A stretch of 64,000 nucleotides of DNA from NCBI GenBank assembly GCA_947504045.1, contig CANNFY010000001.1:930001-994000 (forward strand), given 5' to 3'. The translations under genes were made by a program, and so were the position numbers. Of the stretch, positions 34,942 through 44,212 are shown piece by piece; within the stretch, counting starts at the first letter, position 1, and each line of letters begins with the position of its first letter. The notes under the pieces were generated by a model. It was not told where the DNA came from. It did not search any database and was given only the letters and a program-made list of their open reading frames with translations. The DNA comes from an uncultured Maribacter sp. Lineage in GTDB: Bacteria; Bacteroidota; Bacteroidia; Flavobacteriales; Flavobacteriaceae.

Positions 34942-37900
34942 ATGAATAAAACAGTCAATCGCATTCTGTTGTGTCAAAAAAAAGGTGCAATAGGTGGTTT
35001 ATTAACTATTATGAGAATTTTTATATTGTTCATAACCATAGGTATAGCTTCAGTTTATGCAAATAGCACCTATTCTCAAGACCTACTCAACATAACTGTT
35101 GATGGGGTAAGCTATGTAGAATTATTTAAAGAAATTCAAGACAATAGTGAGTATATATTCTTCTATAAAGATGATGATATATTAAAAAGTAATGAAAAAG
35201 TTCATTTAAACTTAAAAAATACTTCATTAGCTATAGTACTTGATAAAGCGTTCTCAAATTCAGACTTAGCATATACTATAAAAGGAAAACAAGTTGTAGT
35301 AAAGAGACTATATTTAAAGTCTGCTAAGGAGGAAGTAAAAACTAAGGATGTTGATCAAAATACGGTTTCTGGAGTAGTTACAGATTCCAATAACGCTCCT
35401 CTTCCTGGTGTAAACATATTAATTGAGGGATCAATAATAGGTACACAAACCGATTTTGATGGAAAATATACAATTGAGGCCTCTTCGGAAAATGTTTTAG
35501 TTTTTTCTTATTTAGGCATGCAAACAAAAAAAGTAACTGTAGCAAATCAAAATACAATAAACATTATTCTACAAGAAGATGCAGCTGCTTTAGATGAAGT
35601 AGTAGTGGTAGCTTACGGTACATCTACTAAAGAATCTATAACGGGTTCCGTGAGCGTTGTTAAAAGTGAAGAGCTAGAACAGGTGCCGGTATCCACTTTT
35701 GAGCAGACACTAAGAGGTAGTACTGCAGGTTTACAAGCAAGTGCAGTAGATGGTGCTCCAGGAGGAAATACACAAGTTAGAATAAGAGGTATAGGTTCTA
35801 TATCAGCTTCAAGTGAACCACTATATGTTATAGATGGTATTCCGGTTCAGAATGGTAGTATTGGTACTATAGATAACGGAGGTAGTAGTACTAATGTTAT
35901 GGCATCAATTAACCCAAATGATATTGCTTCTATTTCAGTTTTAAAAGATGCTGCTTCCACGGCAATATATGGATCTAGAGGTGCTAATGGTGTTATTTTA
36001 ATTACCACAAAATCTGGAAGTTCTGGTAAGGCTAAAATAACCTTAAAATCACTAACCGGGTTTAACTCACAAGCATACAATAATATTTTAAAACCATTAA
36101 ATGCAGCAGAGTATACAGAACTTTTTCTTGAAGGTTATATAAATTTGGGAGATACACCTGAACAAGCTCAAGCAAGATTTGATGCTACTTTTCAACAATT
36201 AATTGATCCTTCTACTGGTGAACCTACAGATACCAATTGGTTAGATGCCATAACAAGAACAGGAATAACTCAAAGTTATGATCTTAGTGCTAGTGGTGGT
36301 ACAGATAAGTTAAAATATTTTTTCTCAGGAGCTTACTATGATCAAGAAAACTATATTATTGGATCTGGCTTTAATAGATTGAGTGCTCGTAGTAATATAG
36401 AATTTAAGGCAACCGATTATTTAACTATTTCAAATAATATATCAGTTTCAAACAGTACAACCAATACTTTCTTTGATGGAGGTTCTTTTAATAACCCGTT
36501 TAAAAACTCGTTAGAGTTGTCACCATTAATTCCAATCTATGATGAGGAAGGTAGATTTAATGGAGAGCATGCAAATTATTTTCCTTTAGGAGGAGCTAAC
36601 CCTGTTGGTTCTTTAAGTGGAGATGATTTATGGGAAAATAAGCAGTTTAGAGTAATAGACAATTTTGCGGTTTCTATTAAACCATTAAAGAATTTAACTT
36701 TACGTTCGCAACTTAATTTTGACCTTTTAACATTAAACGAATCTCAATATCAAAATCCTAGATATGGTGGAGGAAGAAACTCAGGAGGAATAGGTTATGA
36801 GGCAAATACATCACTTAAGACTTTCGTAGGTACCCAAACCGCAGATTATAATTTTAGCTTAGGAGATAATCATAATTTTAATGTTTTAGCAGGTTTTGAA
36901 GCTCAAGAAACTAATAGTGAATCTTTTAGTGCCTCAGGAACACAATTTCCTAACCAAAGTTTAAGAACTTTAAATAGTGCTTCGGCAGAATTTTCCATTA
37001 GTGGTTCAAAATCTGAATACACTTTTGTTTCTGCTTTTTCTAGAGCAAATTATAACTACGACGGAAAATATTTTCTTTCAGCAAGTTTAAGAAGAGATGG
37101 CTCGTCTAGATTTGGAGCAGAAAATAGATGGGGTACTTTTTATTCTTTTGGCGGTAGTTGGGTTGCTAGTAACGAAGCTTTTTTAGAGGATGTTTCTTTT
37201 CTTAATTTATTAAAAGTAAGAAGTTCTTGGGGTGTTACAGGTAATGCTGCTATTGGAGATTTTCCATCGCAAGGACTTTATGTATATGGTCAAGATTATG
37301 ATGGTAGCCCAGGTGGTAGTCCTAGCCAAATTTCTAATCCTGATCTTACTTGGGAGAGCCAACAGAATTTTAATGTTGGTGTAGATTTTGGGTTATTTTC
37401 TAAAATAAGTGGTACAGTAGAATATTTTGAACGTACTTCTTCAGACCTTATTTTAAATGTTCCTATTACTTTAACTTCAGGATTCTCATCATTAACCCAA
37501 AACTTTGGTGAAATGAAAAACTCAGGTTTTGAAATTTCAATGAATGCAGATATCATTAGTAATGATAATTTTAATTGGAACGTTGGTTTTAATACCACCT
37601 TTTTAAAGAATGAAATTACGGACCTTACAGATGATTTTACAGATGGTGCGTATAGAAGACAAGAAGGGGAAGATTTTCAATCGTTCTATTTATATAGTTG
37701 GGCAGGTGTAAACCAAGAAAATGGTGACCCACAATGGTATACAGATGAAACAAAAACTACTATAACTAATGACATTAGTGAGGCAGAACGCTTTTTAGAT
37801 GACAAATCGGCTACTCCTGAATTTTTTGGAGGTTTCAATACCATGTTTTCTTATAAAGAGTTTAGTTTAAGTGCCAATTTTATCTACTCTTATGGTAATT

Positions 37901-38313
37901 ATATTTTCGATTCTAGGGCAAGAGGTTCATTAGGAGATGGAAGGCTTACACCAAGAAGTACGGCAGATTTTATTTACGATAATAGATGGCAACCTGGTTC
38001 AACAGATGCCTTAGTACCACAGTTTGTTTGGGGTGGTCGTAATGGTAGTAATGAAGCAAACCAAACTAGATGGTTGTATGATGGAAGTTATATTCGTTTA
38101 AGAGATTTAACGGTTGCATATAATTTTACTGAAAATATTACATCGCTATTAGGTCTGAATTCTATGCGATTTTATGTGAGAGGAACTAATATTCTGACTT
38201 TCGTAAAAGAAGATATTCTATATATTGATCCAGAGCAGGGAATTAATGGTAGTTACACAGGGCAAACACCAGCAGTAAAGACTGTATCCATTGGTTTAGA
38301 TATTCAACTTTAA
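34942..38313 (+). CDS. SusC/RagA family TonB-linked outer membrane transporter
   Basis: The 1123-residue protein has a long signal peptide (cleavage about residue 45), an STN signalling domain (about 50-115), a CarboxypepD-like domain (about 128-205), a TonB box (DEVVVVAYGT), a plug (about 220-330) and a 22-strand barrel ending in VSIGLDIQL. The STN domain means it signals through FecR. It should import a substrate captured by the SusD protein encoded directly after it. The neighbours contain no carbohydrate enzymes, so the cargo is probably peptide- or amide-like. Confidence 0.95.
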   Translation: MNKTVNRILLCQKKGAIGGLLTIMRIFILFITIGIASVYANSTYSQDLLNITVDGVSYVELFKEIQDNSEYIFFYKDDDILKSNEKVHLNLKNTSLAIVLDKAFSNSDLAYTIKGKQVVVKRLYLKSAKEEVKTKDVDQNTVSGVVTDSNNAPLPGVNILIEGSIIGTQTDFDGKYTIEASSENVLVFSYLGMQTKKVTVANQNTINIILQEDAAALDEVVVVAYGTSTKESITGSVSVVKSEELEQVPVSTFEQTLRGSTAGLQASAVDGAPGGNTQVRIRGIGSISASSEPLYVIDGIPVQNGSIGTIDNGGSSTNVMASINPNDIASISVLKDAASTAIYGSRGANGVILITTKSGSSGKAKITLKSLTGFNSQAYNNILKPLNAAEYTELFLEGYINLGDTPEQAQARFDATFQQLIDPSTGEPTDTNWLDAITRTGITQSYDLSASGGTDKLKYFFSGAYYDQENYIIGSGFNRLSARSNIEFKATDYLTISNNISVSNSTTNTFFDGGSFNNPFKNSLELSPLIPIYDEEGRFNGEHANYFPLGGANPVGSLSGDDLWENKQFRVIDNFAVSIKPLKNLTLRSQLNFDLLTLNESQYQNPRYGGGRNSGGIGYEANTSLKTFVGTQTADYNFSLGDNHNFNVLAGFEAQETNSESFSASGTQFPNQSLRTLNSASAEFSISGSKSEYTFVSAFSRANYNYDGKYFLSASLRRDGSSRFGAENRWGTFYSFGGSWVASNEAFLEDVSFLNLLKVRSSWGVTGNAAIGDFPSQGLYVYGQDYDGSPGGSPSQISNPDLTWESQQNFNVGVDFGLFSKISGTVEYFERTSSDLILNVPITLTSGFSSLTQNFGEMKNSGFEISMNADIISNDNFNWNVGFNTTFLKNEITDLTDDFTDGAYRRQEGEDFQSFYLYSWAGVNQENGDPQWYTDETKTTITNDISEAERFLDDKSATPEFFGGFNTMFSYKEFSLSANFIYSYGNYIFDSRARGSLGDGRLTPRSTADFIYDNRWQPGSTDALVPQFVWGGRNGSNEANQTRWLYDGSYIRLRDLTVAYNFTENITSLLGLNSMRFYVRGTNILTFVKEDILYIDPEQGINGSYTGQTPAVKTVSIGLDIQL

Positions 38314-39729
38314 ATGATAAGACACATGAAAACATATAAAATATTTATAGTAACGATATTGGCTGGACTCGTATTCTCTTGTTCAGACTCTTTTTTAGAA
38401 CTAACTCCGCAACAATCTGTTTCGGATACAGAAGCCTTGTTAGACCTTGATGGTTATAAATCTTCTATCACAGGTATATATAATAAACTTTCTGGCGCAG
38501 AATATTATGGGCGTTATATGATTATGATTCCTGATGTGTTGGCGGATGATGTTAAACAAAATAGTCAGGCCAATAGACTTGTAGATTATGCCGAGCATAT
38601 TCAAAGAGTATCAGACACTGATGCATTGAATTTATGGGGTAGTGCTTACGAAGGTATTAATGCAGCAAATGCTATTATCAATTCTGAAACAATTTTAGCA
38701 GATGCTATTTTAGATGAACAAAATCACATTGTTGGTGAGGCTTATGCATTAAGAGGTTTAATATATTTTGATTTGGTACGTATGTTTGCCCAACAATATA
38801 ATTATACGGCAGATGCTAGCCATTTAGGTGTGCCAATTGTTTTAAATTTTGATTTGGATAACGAGCCTTCTAGAAGTACCGTAGCAGAAGTGTACGAACA
38901 AATTATTTCTGATATGACAACTGGGATCTCTTTAATGAGCAATAGTTCTAGAAGTGGTAATTCAAATACCTTGTCTCCAAATGCAACAAGAGCATTATTG
39001 GCGAAAGTGTATTTATTTCAAGAAGATTGGAGCAATGCAGAAGCTATGGCTAGCAGTGTTATAGATTCAGGTGATTATAGCTTAATTTCTAATGACAACT
39101 ATTATGACTTATGGACTACAGACAATAGTACGGAGTCAATTTTTGAAATATCAATGACCGAAACAGATAATGTAGGCGGTAATGGTATTGCGGGTCTTTA
39201 TCTACAAGCAGGTTTTGGAGATTACCTTCCTTCTAATGATGTTGTTGACCTTTATCCTTCTAATGATGTACGTTTAAGCACTTTTGAAATTGACCCTTTA
39301 TTGACAGGAGAATTTGCTCCAAATAGAATGATTAAATATCCAGACATTAATGGGTTTGATAATGTAAAAGTTGTAAGACTTGCAGAAATGTACTTAATAC
39401 GTGCCGAGGCTAGGGCAGAAATAGGTACTGATATTGCTGGTGCACAAGACGATTTAGATATGGTACGCCAACGTGCAATAGCAGATGAACCTGATAATTC
39501 GGAAATTGGAGACGCCCTTAAAGATGCTATATTTTTAGAAAGAAGATTAGAATTGGCATTTGAAGGACAACGATTATGGGATTTAATGCGTAACCAGATG
39601 GATATTGTTAGAACCAACTGTACAGCACAGACTTGTTTTATTGCTTACGGAGCAGATACAGTAATCATGCCAATACCACAAGATGAAACGGATGTAAATC
39701 CAAACCTTGAACAAAATTCAGGATACTAG
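38314..39729 (+). CDS. SusD/RagB family nutrient-binding lipoprotein
   Basis: The 471-residue surface lipoprotein has a lipobox (LVFSC) after a short basic start; ATG 38314 follows the susC stop directly and ATG 38326 is an equally good start. TETRATRICOPEPTIDE-like helices with ALRGLIYFDLVRMFAQ and the C-terminal RRLELAFEGQRLWDLMR are SusD signatures. It caps the SusC barrel and determines the ligand. A 17-bp perfect inverted repeat follows 23 bp downstream. Confidence 0.94.
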   Translation: MIRHMKTYKIFIVTILAGLVFSCSDSFLELTPQQSVSDTEALLDLDGYKSSITGIYNKLSGAEYYGRYMIMIPDVLADDVKQNSQANRLVDYAEHIQRVSDTDALNLWGSAYEGINAANAIINSETILADAILDEQNHIVGEAYALRGLIYFDLVRMFAQQYNYTADASHLGVPIVLNFDLDNEPSRSTVAEVYEQIISDMTTGISLMSNSSRSGNSNTLSPNATRALLAKVYLFQEDWSNAEAMASSVIDSGDYSLISNDNYYDLWTTDNSTESIFEISMTETDNVGGNGIAGLYLQAGFGDYLPSNDVVDLYPSNDVRLSTFEIDPLLTGEFAPNRMIKYPDINGFDNVKVVRLAEMYLIRAEARAEIGTDIAGAQDDLDMVRQRAIADEPDNSEIGDALKDAIFLERRLELAFEGQRLWDLMRNQMDIVRTNCTAQTCFIAYGADTVIMPIPQDETDVNPNLEQNSGY

Positions 39730-39752
39730 ATTCATAGCTTAATTTTTGTTGC

Positions 39753-39794
39753 TAATACATTGATAAAACTCGTAAGTGTTTTATCAATGTATTA
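39753..39794 (+). repeat. Perfect 17-bp inverted repeat after susD
   Basis: TAATACATTGATAAAAC (39753-39769) and its exact complement (39778-39794) surround an 8-base loop. There is no T run, so it is more likely an mRNA-stabilising or processing hairpin at the end of the susCD message than a simple terminator. Confidence 0.7.
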
Positions 39795-39843
39795 AATGCA
39801 ATACCAATGTTAGTATCGGCATAATTCATATAATATTTTAACA

Positions 39844-40992
39844 ATGAAAAATACAAGAAGAAATATTGCCAAAATGTTATCTATGGGAGTATTATTTCCA
39901 GGACAATTGGCTCAGTCAATAACATCTATATTAGAATCAATTCCATCTAATGAGCTTAATAATTTTAATTCACACGAAGAAAAAGTATTAAAAAAAAATA
40001 TAGAGGAATTATATAAAAAAGCTATAGTAATAGATGGTTTATCAATACCTAGAGGTTGGAATGAAGATTCCTATAAAGCCTTAAAAGAATCTGGTTATAC
40101 AGGTTTTAACGCTTCTTTAAACTCTTCAAACTTAAAAGTAGCAATGGCTTCTTTGGCAGAATGGAGAGATAAAATTGACGACAACCCAGAAACCTTTATT
40201 TACGCAACAAGTGCAGATGATTTTGTAAAAGCTAAAAAAGAAAATAAAACAGCTGTTTTATTGGGTTTTCAAAATGCTACAATGATTGAAAAATCTATAG
40301 ATAATATTGAAACCTTATATAATGCTGGTACTCGTTGGATTCAGCCAACTTACAACCAAAGAAATCTTTTAGGTGATGGATGCACAGAAAGAACAAACTC
40401 TGGACTTTCAGACTTTGGTATCGAAGCACTAGAACGAATGAATGAATTAGGTATTATTATAGATTTATCGCATTGTGGTCGTGAAACAACCAACGATGGT
40501 ATAAAGTTTAGTAAATCAGGCGCAAGTTTTAATCACACAATGTGCGATGCTTTATATAAAGATCATCCACGTGCTAAAACAGATGAACAAATTAAGGCTA
40601 TGGCAGATAAAGGGGGTGTTATGGGAATTATTTGTCTTGGATATATGATTGGCCCAGACCCAGGAGGCGAAACAACTATTGAAACCTATGTAGATCATAT
40701 AGATCATGCCGTAAAAATTGGAGGAATAGATCATGTAGGAGTGGCCTCAGATTTTCCTATACAAGGTATGCAAGCCCATGGAGATACTCGAGAAAACTGG
40801 TATTTACCTCGTTTAACACGTTTTAAACCATCTTATCAAGTTAGATGGCCAGCATGGATAAATGGTTTGGACGAGCCTACACGCTTTTATAATGTTGCAA
40901 AAGTTTTGGATAAAAGGGGCTATAGTACAGGGGATATTGAAAAAATACTTGGGCAGAATTGGTTGCGCTATTATGGCGAAGTATTAAAGTAA
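39844..40992 (+). CDS. Peptidase M19 (membrane dipeptidase)-like protein with an incomplete metal site
   Basis: The 382-residue protein has an N-terminal export signal with a possible twin-arginine motif (TRRNIAKML) and a TIM-barrel M19 domain. The second zinc site is seen: His210 (IIDLSH), His231 (FNHTMC) and Asp303 (GVASDF). The first-site residues are changed: the usual DGHxD is DGLSI (Leu66, Ile68) and the bridging Glu is Gln143. It may be a one-metal enzyme or have a different reaction. It is the first gene after susD in the run of hydrolases. Confidence 0.85.
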   Translation: MKNTRRNIAKMLSMGVLFPGQLAQSITSILESIPSNELNNFNSHEEKVLKKNIEELYKKAIVIDGLSIPRGWNEDSYKALKESGYTGFNASLNSSNLKVAMASLAEWRDKIDDNPETFIYATSADDFVKAKKENKTAVLLGFQNATMIEKSIDNIETLYNAGTRWIQPTYNQRNLLGDGCTERTNSGLSDFGIEALERMNELGIIIDLSHCGRETTNDGIKFSKSGASFNHTMCDALYKDHPRAKTDEQIKAMADKGGVMGIICLGYMIGPDPGGETTIETYVDHIDHAVKIGGIDHVGVASDFPIQGMQAHGDTRENWYLPRLTRFKPSYQVRWPAWINGLDEPTRFYNVAKVLDKRGYSTGDIEKILGQNWLRYYGEVLK

Positions 40993-41041
40993 CAATACAC
41001 CCTACTTTTCTAAAAAATTAATAAAAGAATCCGTAATAAAT

Positions 41042-43033
41042 ATGAAAAATAGTATAACTACTCTAGTCTTAGTTTTTCTTATTACTATTAGTTGTAATGA
41101 AACTAATAAAAGTAGTTCCGACGAGGTATTATATGAGGTTTTTTTTAGAGAAAAATTGGCAGGAGAGTATAAGAAAATTAGTATTGGAGATCATAGTTTT
41201 AAATACAATTACTCCTATACAGATAGGGGGCGTGGACCAGAGTATAGTGAAGATATAACATTAAATAATCAAAATTATATTATTAGCCAGTCTATAAAAG
41301 GTTTCAACTATAGAAAAGTACCAGTAAATGAAGTTTTTTCAATTAAAGGATCTTTAGCTTCTTGGGATAATCCTAAAGAAAAAAAGACAGCTGAAATTAA
41401 AGAAAACGAACTATACTTTCGGTATGATGGTTCTCCTGGTATTTATGAGATTTTGGCACAAAACTTAATATCTTCTGAAACAGGAAAGGTAAAACTAGTA
41501 CCAGAAGGTGAAGCAGAGTTAGTTAATAAAACACAAATAACCCTTAGTAATGGGGCTGTTTTGGACCTTATAATGATAAAAGGGTTGGATATAAACCCAA
41601 CTTATTTATGGATTAAAGATGGGCAATTAATATGTAGTATAGTAGGAAACCTTCATGTAGTTCACCAAGAATTTCGGGCAATGCGTTCAGAAATGAAAAA
41701 ATTACAAGATGATGCAGAGGATAATTATTTGATGAACATTTCAAAAAAATTAAGCCATAGTATTAATAAGGTTGTAATCCAAAATGTTAATGTATACTGT
41801 GTAGATAGTTCTCTTCTTTTAAAACAAGATGTATTCATAGAAAACGAAACTATTTTGTCAATTTCTCCAACAGGAAGTAAAATAATCCCAGAAAAAGCAA
41901 AAGTAATTAATGGTACTGGAAAGACTTTAATGCCTGGTATGTATGACATGCATACACATAACAGCAAATTTAGAGGCATATTGCATATTGCAGGTGGTAT
42001 AACATCGGTTAGAGATTTAGCAAACAATAAACAATTAAAAGATTTAAGCTCACAGTTTAATGAGAATGAAATTATAGGTCCAAGAATAGTAACCTTTGCA
42101 GGAATAATAGATGGTCCGGGTCCTTTTGCAAATCAGCGTAATGTTATTACTAATTTAGAAGAAGGTATAAAAGAAATTCAAGTTTATAAAAACTTAGGCT
42201 ATCATCAAATTAAACTTTATAGCTCAATAAAACCAGAATGGGTGGAGCCAATGGCAAAAAAAGCACACGATTTAGGTATGCGAGTTAGTGGTCACATTCC
42301 TGCTTATATGACCGCAACACAAGCTATTAATAAAGGTTATAATGAAATACAACATATTAATATGGTATTTCTAAATTTTCTATCTGATACTATAGACACT
42401 AGATCGCCACTTCGTTTTACAATGCCAGCACAACATGGAGCCGATTTAGATTTAAAATCGGATGAATATTTAAACTTTGTTAAACTATTAAAAGATAAAA
42501 ATATAGTTATAGATCCCACTGTTTCAATTTTCGAAGATATGTTTGTTTCTCAAAAAGGGAAAGTAAGTCCTACCTATGTTAAAATAGCAAATCGATTGCC
42601 TGTAATTAATCAAAGAAAATTTTATAGTGGAGGATTACCAAAATCTGGAAAAAAAATAAAGCGCTATGCCGATAGTCATAGCAAAATGTTAAATGTAATA
42701 AACGATCTATACAACAAAGGTGTAGTAATTGTTCCTGGTACAGATGGTCTTCCTGGTTTTTTATACCATCGCGAACTTGAGTTATACGTAAAGTCGGGTA
42801 TCTCTACAAAAGAAGTTCTAAAACTGGCAACTATAAAATCTGCAGAGCTTACAGGAACTTCTAAAATGTATGGATCTGTTGAGGTAGGTAAAAAAGCAGA
42901 CCTTATTTTAATAGATGGTAACCCTATAGAAAATATTAGTAATATAAGAAATGTAGAATGGACCATGAAAGAAGGAACCCTCTTTTATGCTAAAGAACTC
43001 TATAAATCAATCGGAATTAAACATTTTAAATAA
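41042..43033 (+). CDS. Exported amidohydrolase (lipoprotein)
   Basis: The 663-residue lipoprotein (lipobox ITISC, Cys18) has an N-terminal beta-rich domain of about 220 residues and a C-terminal M38-type amidohydrolase. Metal ligands: HTH in DMHTHN, the probable carboxylated Lys in QIKLYSS, His in SGHIPA and IQHINM, and Asp in PGTDGLPG. This is the imidazolonepropionase/Xaa-Pro dipeptidase-like group that cleaves cyclic or dipeptide amides. Together with the similar gene at 44213 it brackets an FG-GAP protein gene. Confidence 0.88.
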   Translation: MKNSITTLVLVFLITISCNETNKSSSDEVLYEVFFREKLAGEYKKISIGDHSFKYNYSYTDRGRGPEYSEDITLNNQNYIISQSIKGFNYRKVPVNEVFSIKGSLASWDNPKEKKTAEIKENELYFRYDGSPGIYEILAQNLISSETGKVKLVPEGEAELVNKTQITLSNGAVLDLIMIKGLDINPTYLWIKDGQLICSIVGNLHVVHQEFRAMRSEMKKLQDDAEDNYLMNISKKLSHSINKVVIQNVNVYCVDSSLLLKQDVFIENETILSISPTGSKIIPEKAKVINGTGKTLMPGMYDMHTHNSKFRGILHIAGGITSVRDLANNKQLKDLSSQFNENEIIGPRIVTFAGIIDGPGPFANQRNVITNLEEGIKEIQVYKNLGYHQIKLYSSIKPEWVEPMAKKAHDLGMRVSGHIPAYMTATQAINKGYNEIQHINMVFLNFLSDTIDTRSPLRFTMPAQHGADLDLKSDEYLNFVKLLKDKNIVIDPTVSIFEDMFVSQKGKVSPTYVKIANRLPVINQRKFYSGGLPKSGKKIKRYADSHSKMLNVINDLYNKGVVIVPGTDGLPGFLYHRELELYVKSGISTKEVLKLATIKSAELTGTSKMYGSVEVGKKADLILIDGNPIENISNIRNVEWTMKEGTLFYAKELYKSIGIKHFK

Positions 43034-43046
43034 TAAATATAACCTT

Positions 43047-44168
43047 ATGAAACTCAAAATATTTTTTATTTTTTCGCTTCTATTTTCTGTTGGAAATAGC
43101 CAAACGCTAGAATTTTTTAATAGCGGACGATTAATTTTAGGAACGCACAAAGAACGAACAGCCTCTATAGGAATAGGCGATATTGATAACGATGGCGATT
43201 TAGATATTTTAGTTGCAAACGGTAGGCATTGGCCAGGTCAAAATCGCATATTTATAAATGATGGTAGAGGAGTTTTTACTGTTTCTAGAGTATTAGGTAA
43301 TGAACAAGAAACCAGTTACTCAACAGAGCTTGCAGACTTTGATAACGATGGCGATTTAGATATTGCGGTTGGAAATGATATGGCTCCAAATTACATTTTC
43401 ATAAATGATGGAAAGGGCAACTTTACAAAAGGCCCGAGTTTTGGAAAAACTTACGCACCTACTAGAAACATTGTAGTAGCAGATATTGATAATGATGGCG
43501 ATAAAGACATTTTAATTACCAATAGAGGAAGTGAGAATGAAATATGCTTAAACGATGGAAATGGAACCTTTTCTAAAAATATAGGCTTTGGCTCTAAAAA
43601 AGATTCTACAATAGATGTAGAAGTTGCAGATATGAATGCAGATGGTCATTTAGATTTGATTTTAGCCAATAGAGACGACCAACAAAATTTCGTTTATTTA
43701 AATGATGGAAACTTAAAATTTACGAATAAAATACCTTATGGCACAGGAAAAGATGTAACAAGATCTGTTGCAATTACTGATGTAGATAAAGATGGATATT
43801 TAGATATAATAACCGCAAATATTGGCGAACCTAATGTAATTTATTTTGGAAGTAAAAAACAAGATTATAAACGTAAACTTGTATTTGACTCTAGTGATGA
43901 TAGGTCATATTCTTTATCTGTGGGCGACTTAGATTTAGATGGTGATACAGACATTATAATAGGAAATTTTAGAGCTCCCAATACTGTTTTTGTAAATAAT
44001 GCTGAAGCAAAAACTTGGAGTAAAATAACATTAAACAACGAGGCTTTTAACACTTACGATATTTTAACTTCTGATTTAAATAATGATGGAAAACTAGATA
44101 TTATTGAAAGTAATTCTGATGAGTTAAACCAATATTACTTTAATAGGTTCACCCCTAAATTTCCATAA
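43047..44168 (+). CDS. FG-GAP/VCBS repeat protein (secreted beta-propeller)
   Basis: From ATG 43047 (373 residues) it has a signal peptide ending near GNSQ, then about seven repeats of the type DIDNDGDLDILVANG, each with a calcium-binding D-x-D-x-D-G loop, followed by a last strand; the pattern predicts a seven-bladed propeller. The frame extends to ATG 42987 inside the previous gene, but the signal peptide starts at 43047. It probably binds substrate or stabilises partners rather than catalysing a reaction. It lies between two exported amidohydrolase genes. Confidence 0.85.
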   Translation: MKLKIFFIFSLLFSVGNSQTLEFFNSGRLILGTHKERTASIGIGDIDNDGDLDILVANGRHWPGQNRIFINDGRGVFTVSRVLGNEQETSYSTELADFDNDGDLDIAVGNDMAPNYIFINDGKGNFTKGPSFGKTYAPTRNIVVADIDNDGDKDILITNRGSENEICLNDGNGTFSKNIGFGSKKDSTIDVEVADMNADGHLDLILANRDDQQNFVYLNDGNLKFTNKIPYGTGKDVTRSVAITDVDKDGYLDIITANIGEPNVIYFGSKKQDYKRKLVFDSSDDRSYSLSVGDLDLDGDTDIIIGNFRAPNTVFVNNAEAKTWSKITLNNEAFNTYDILTSDLNNDGKLDIIESNSDELNQYYFNRFTPKFP

Positions 44169-44212
44169 AAACAGTTGTAAAATAATCATATTACTTTCAA
44201 AAAATACAATAT

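Noticed and set aside
42987-43046. A longer FG-GAP protein starting at ATG 42987
   Set aside because: It would overlap the end of the amidohydrolase gene and add 20 polar residues before a clear signal peptide at 43047.
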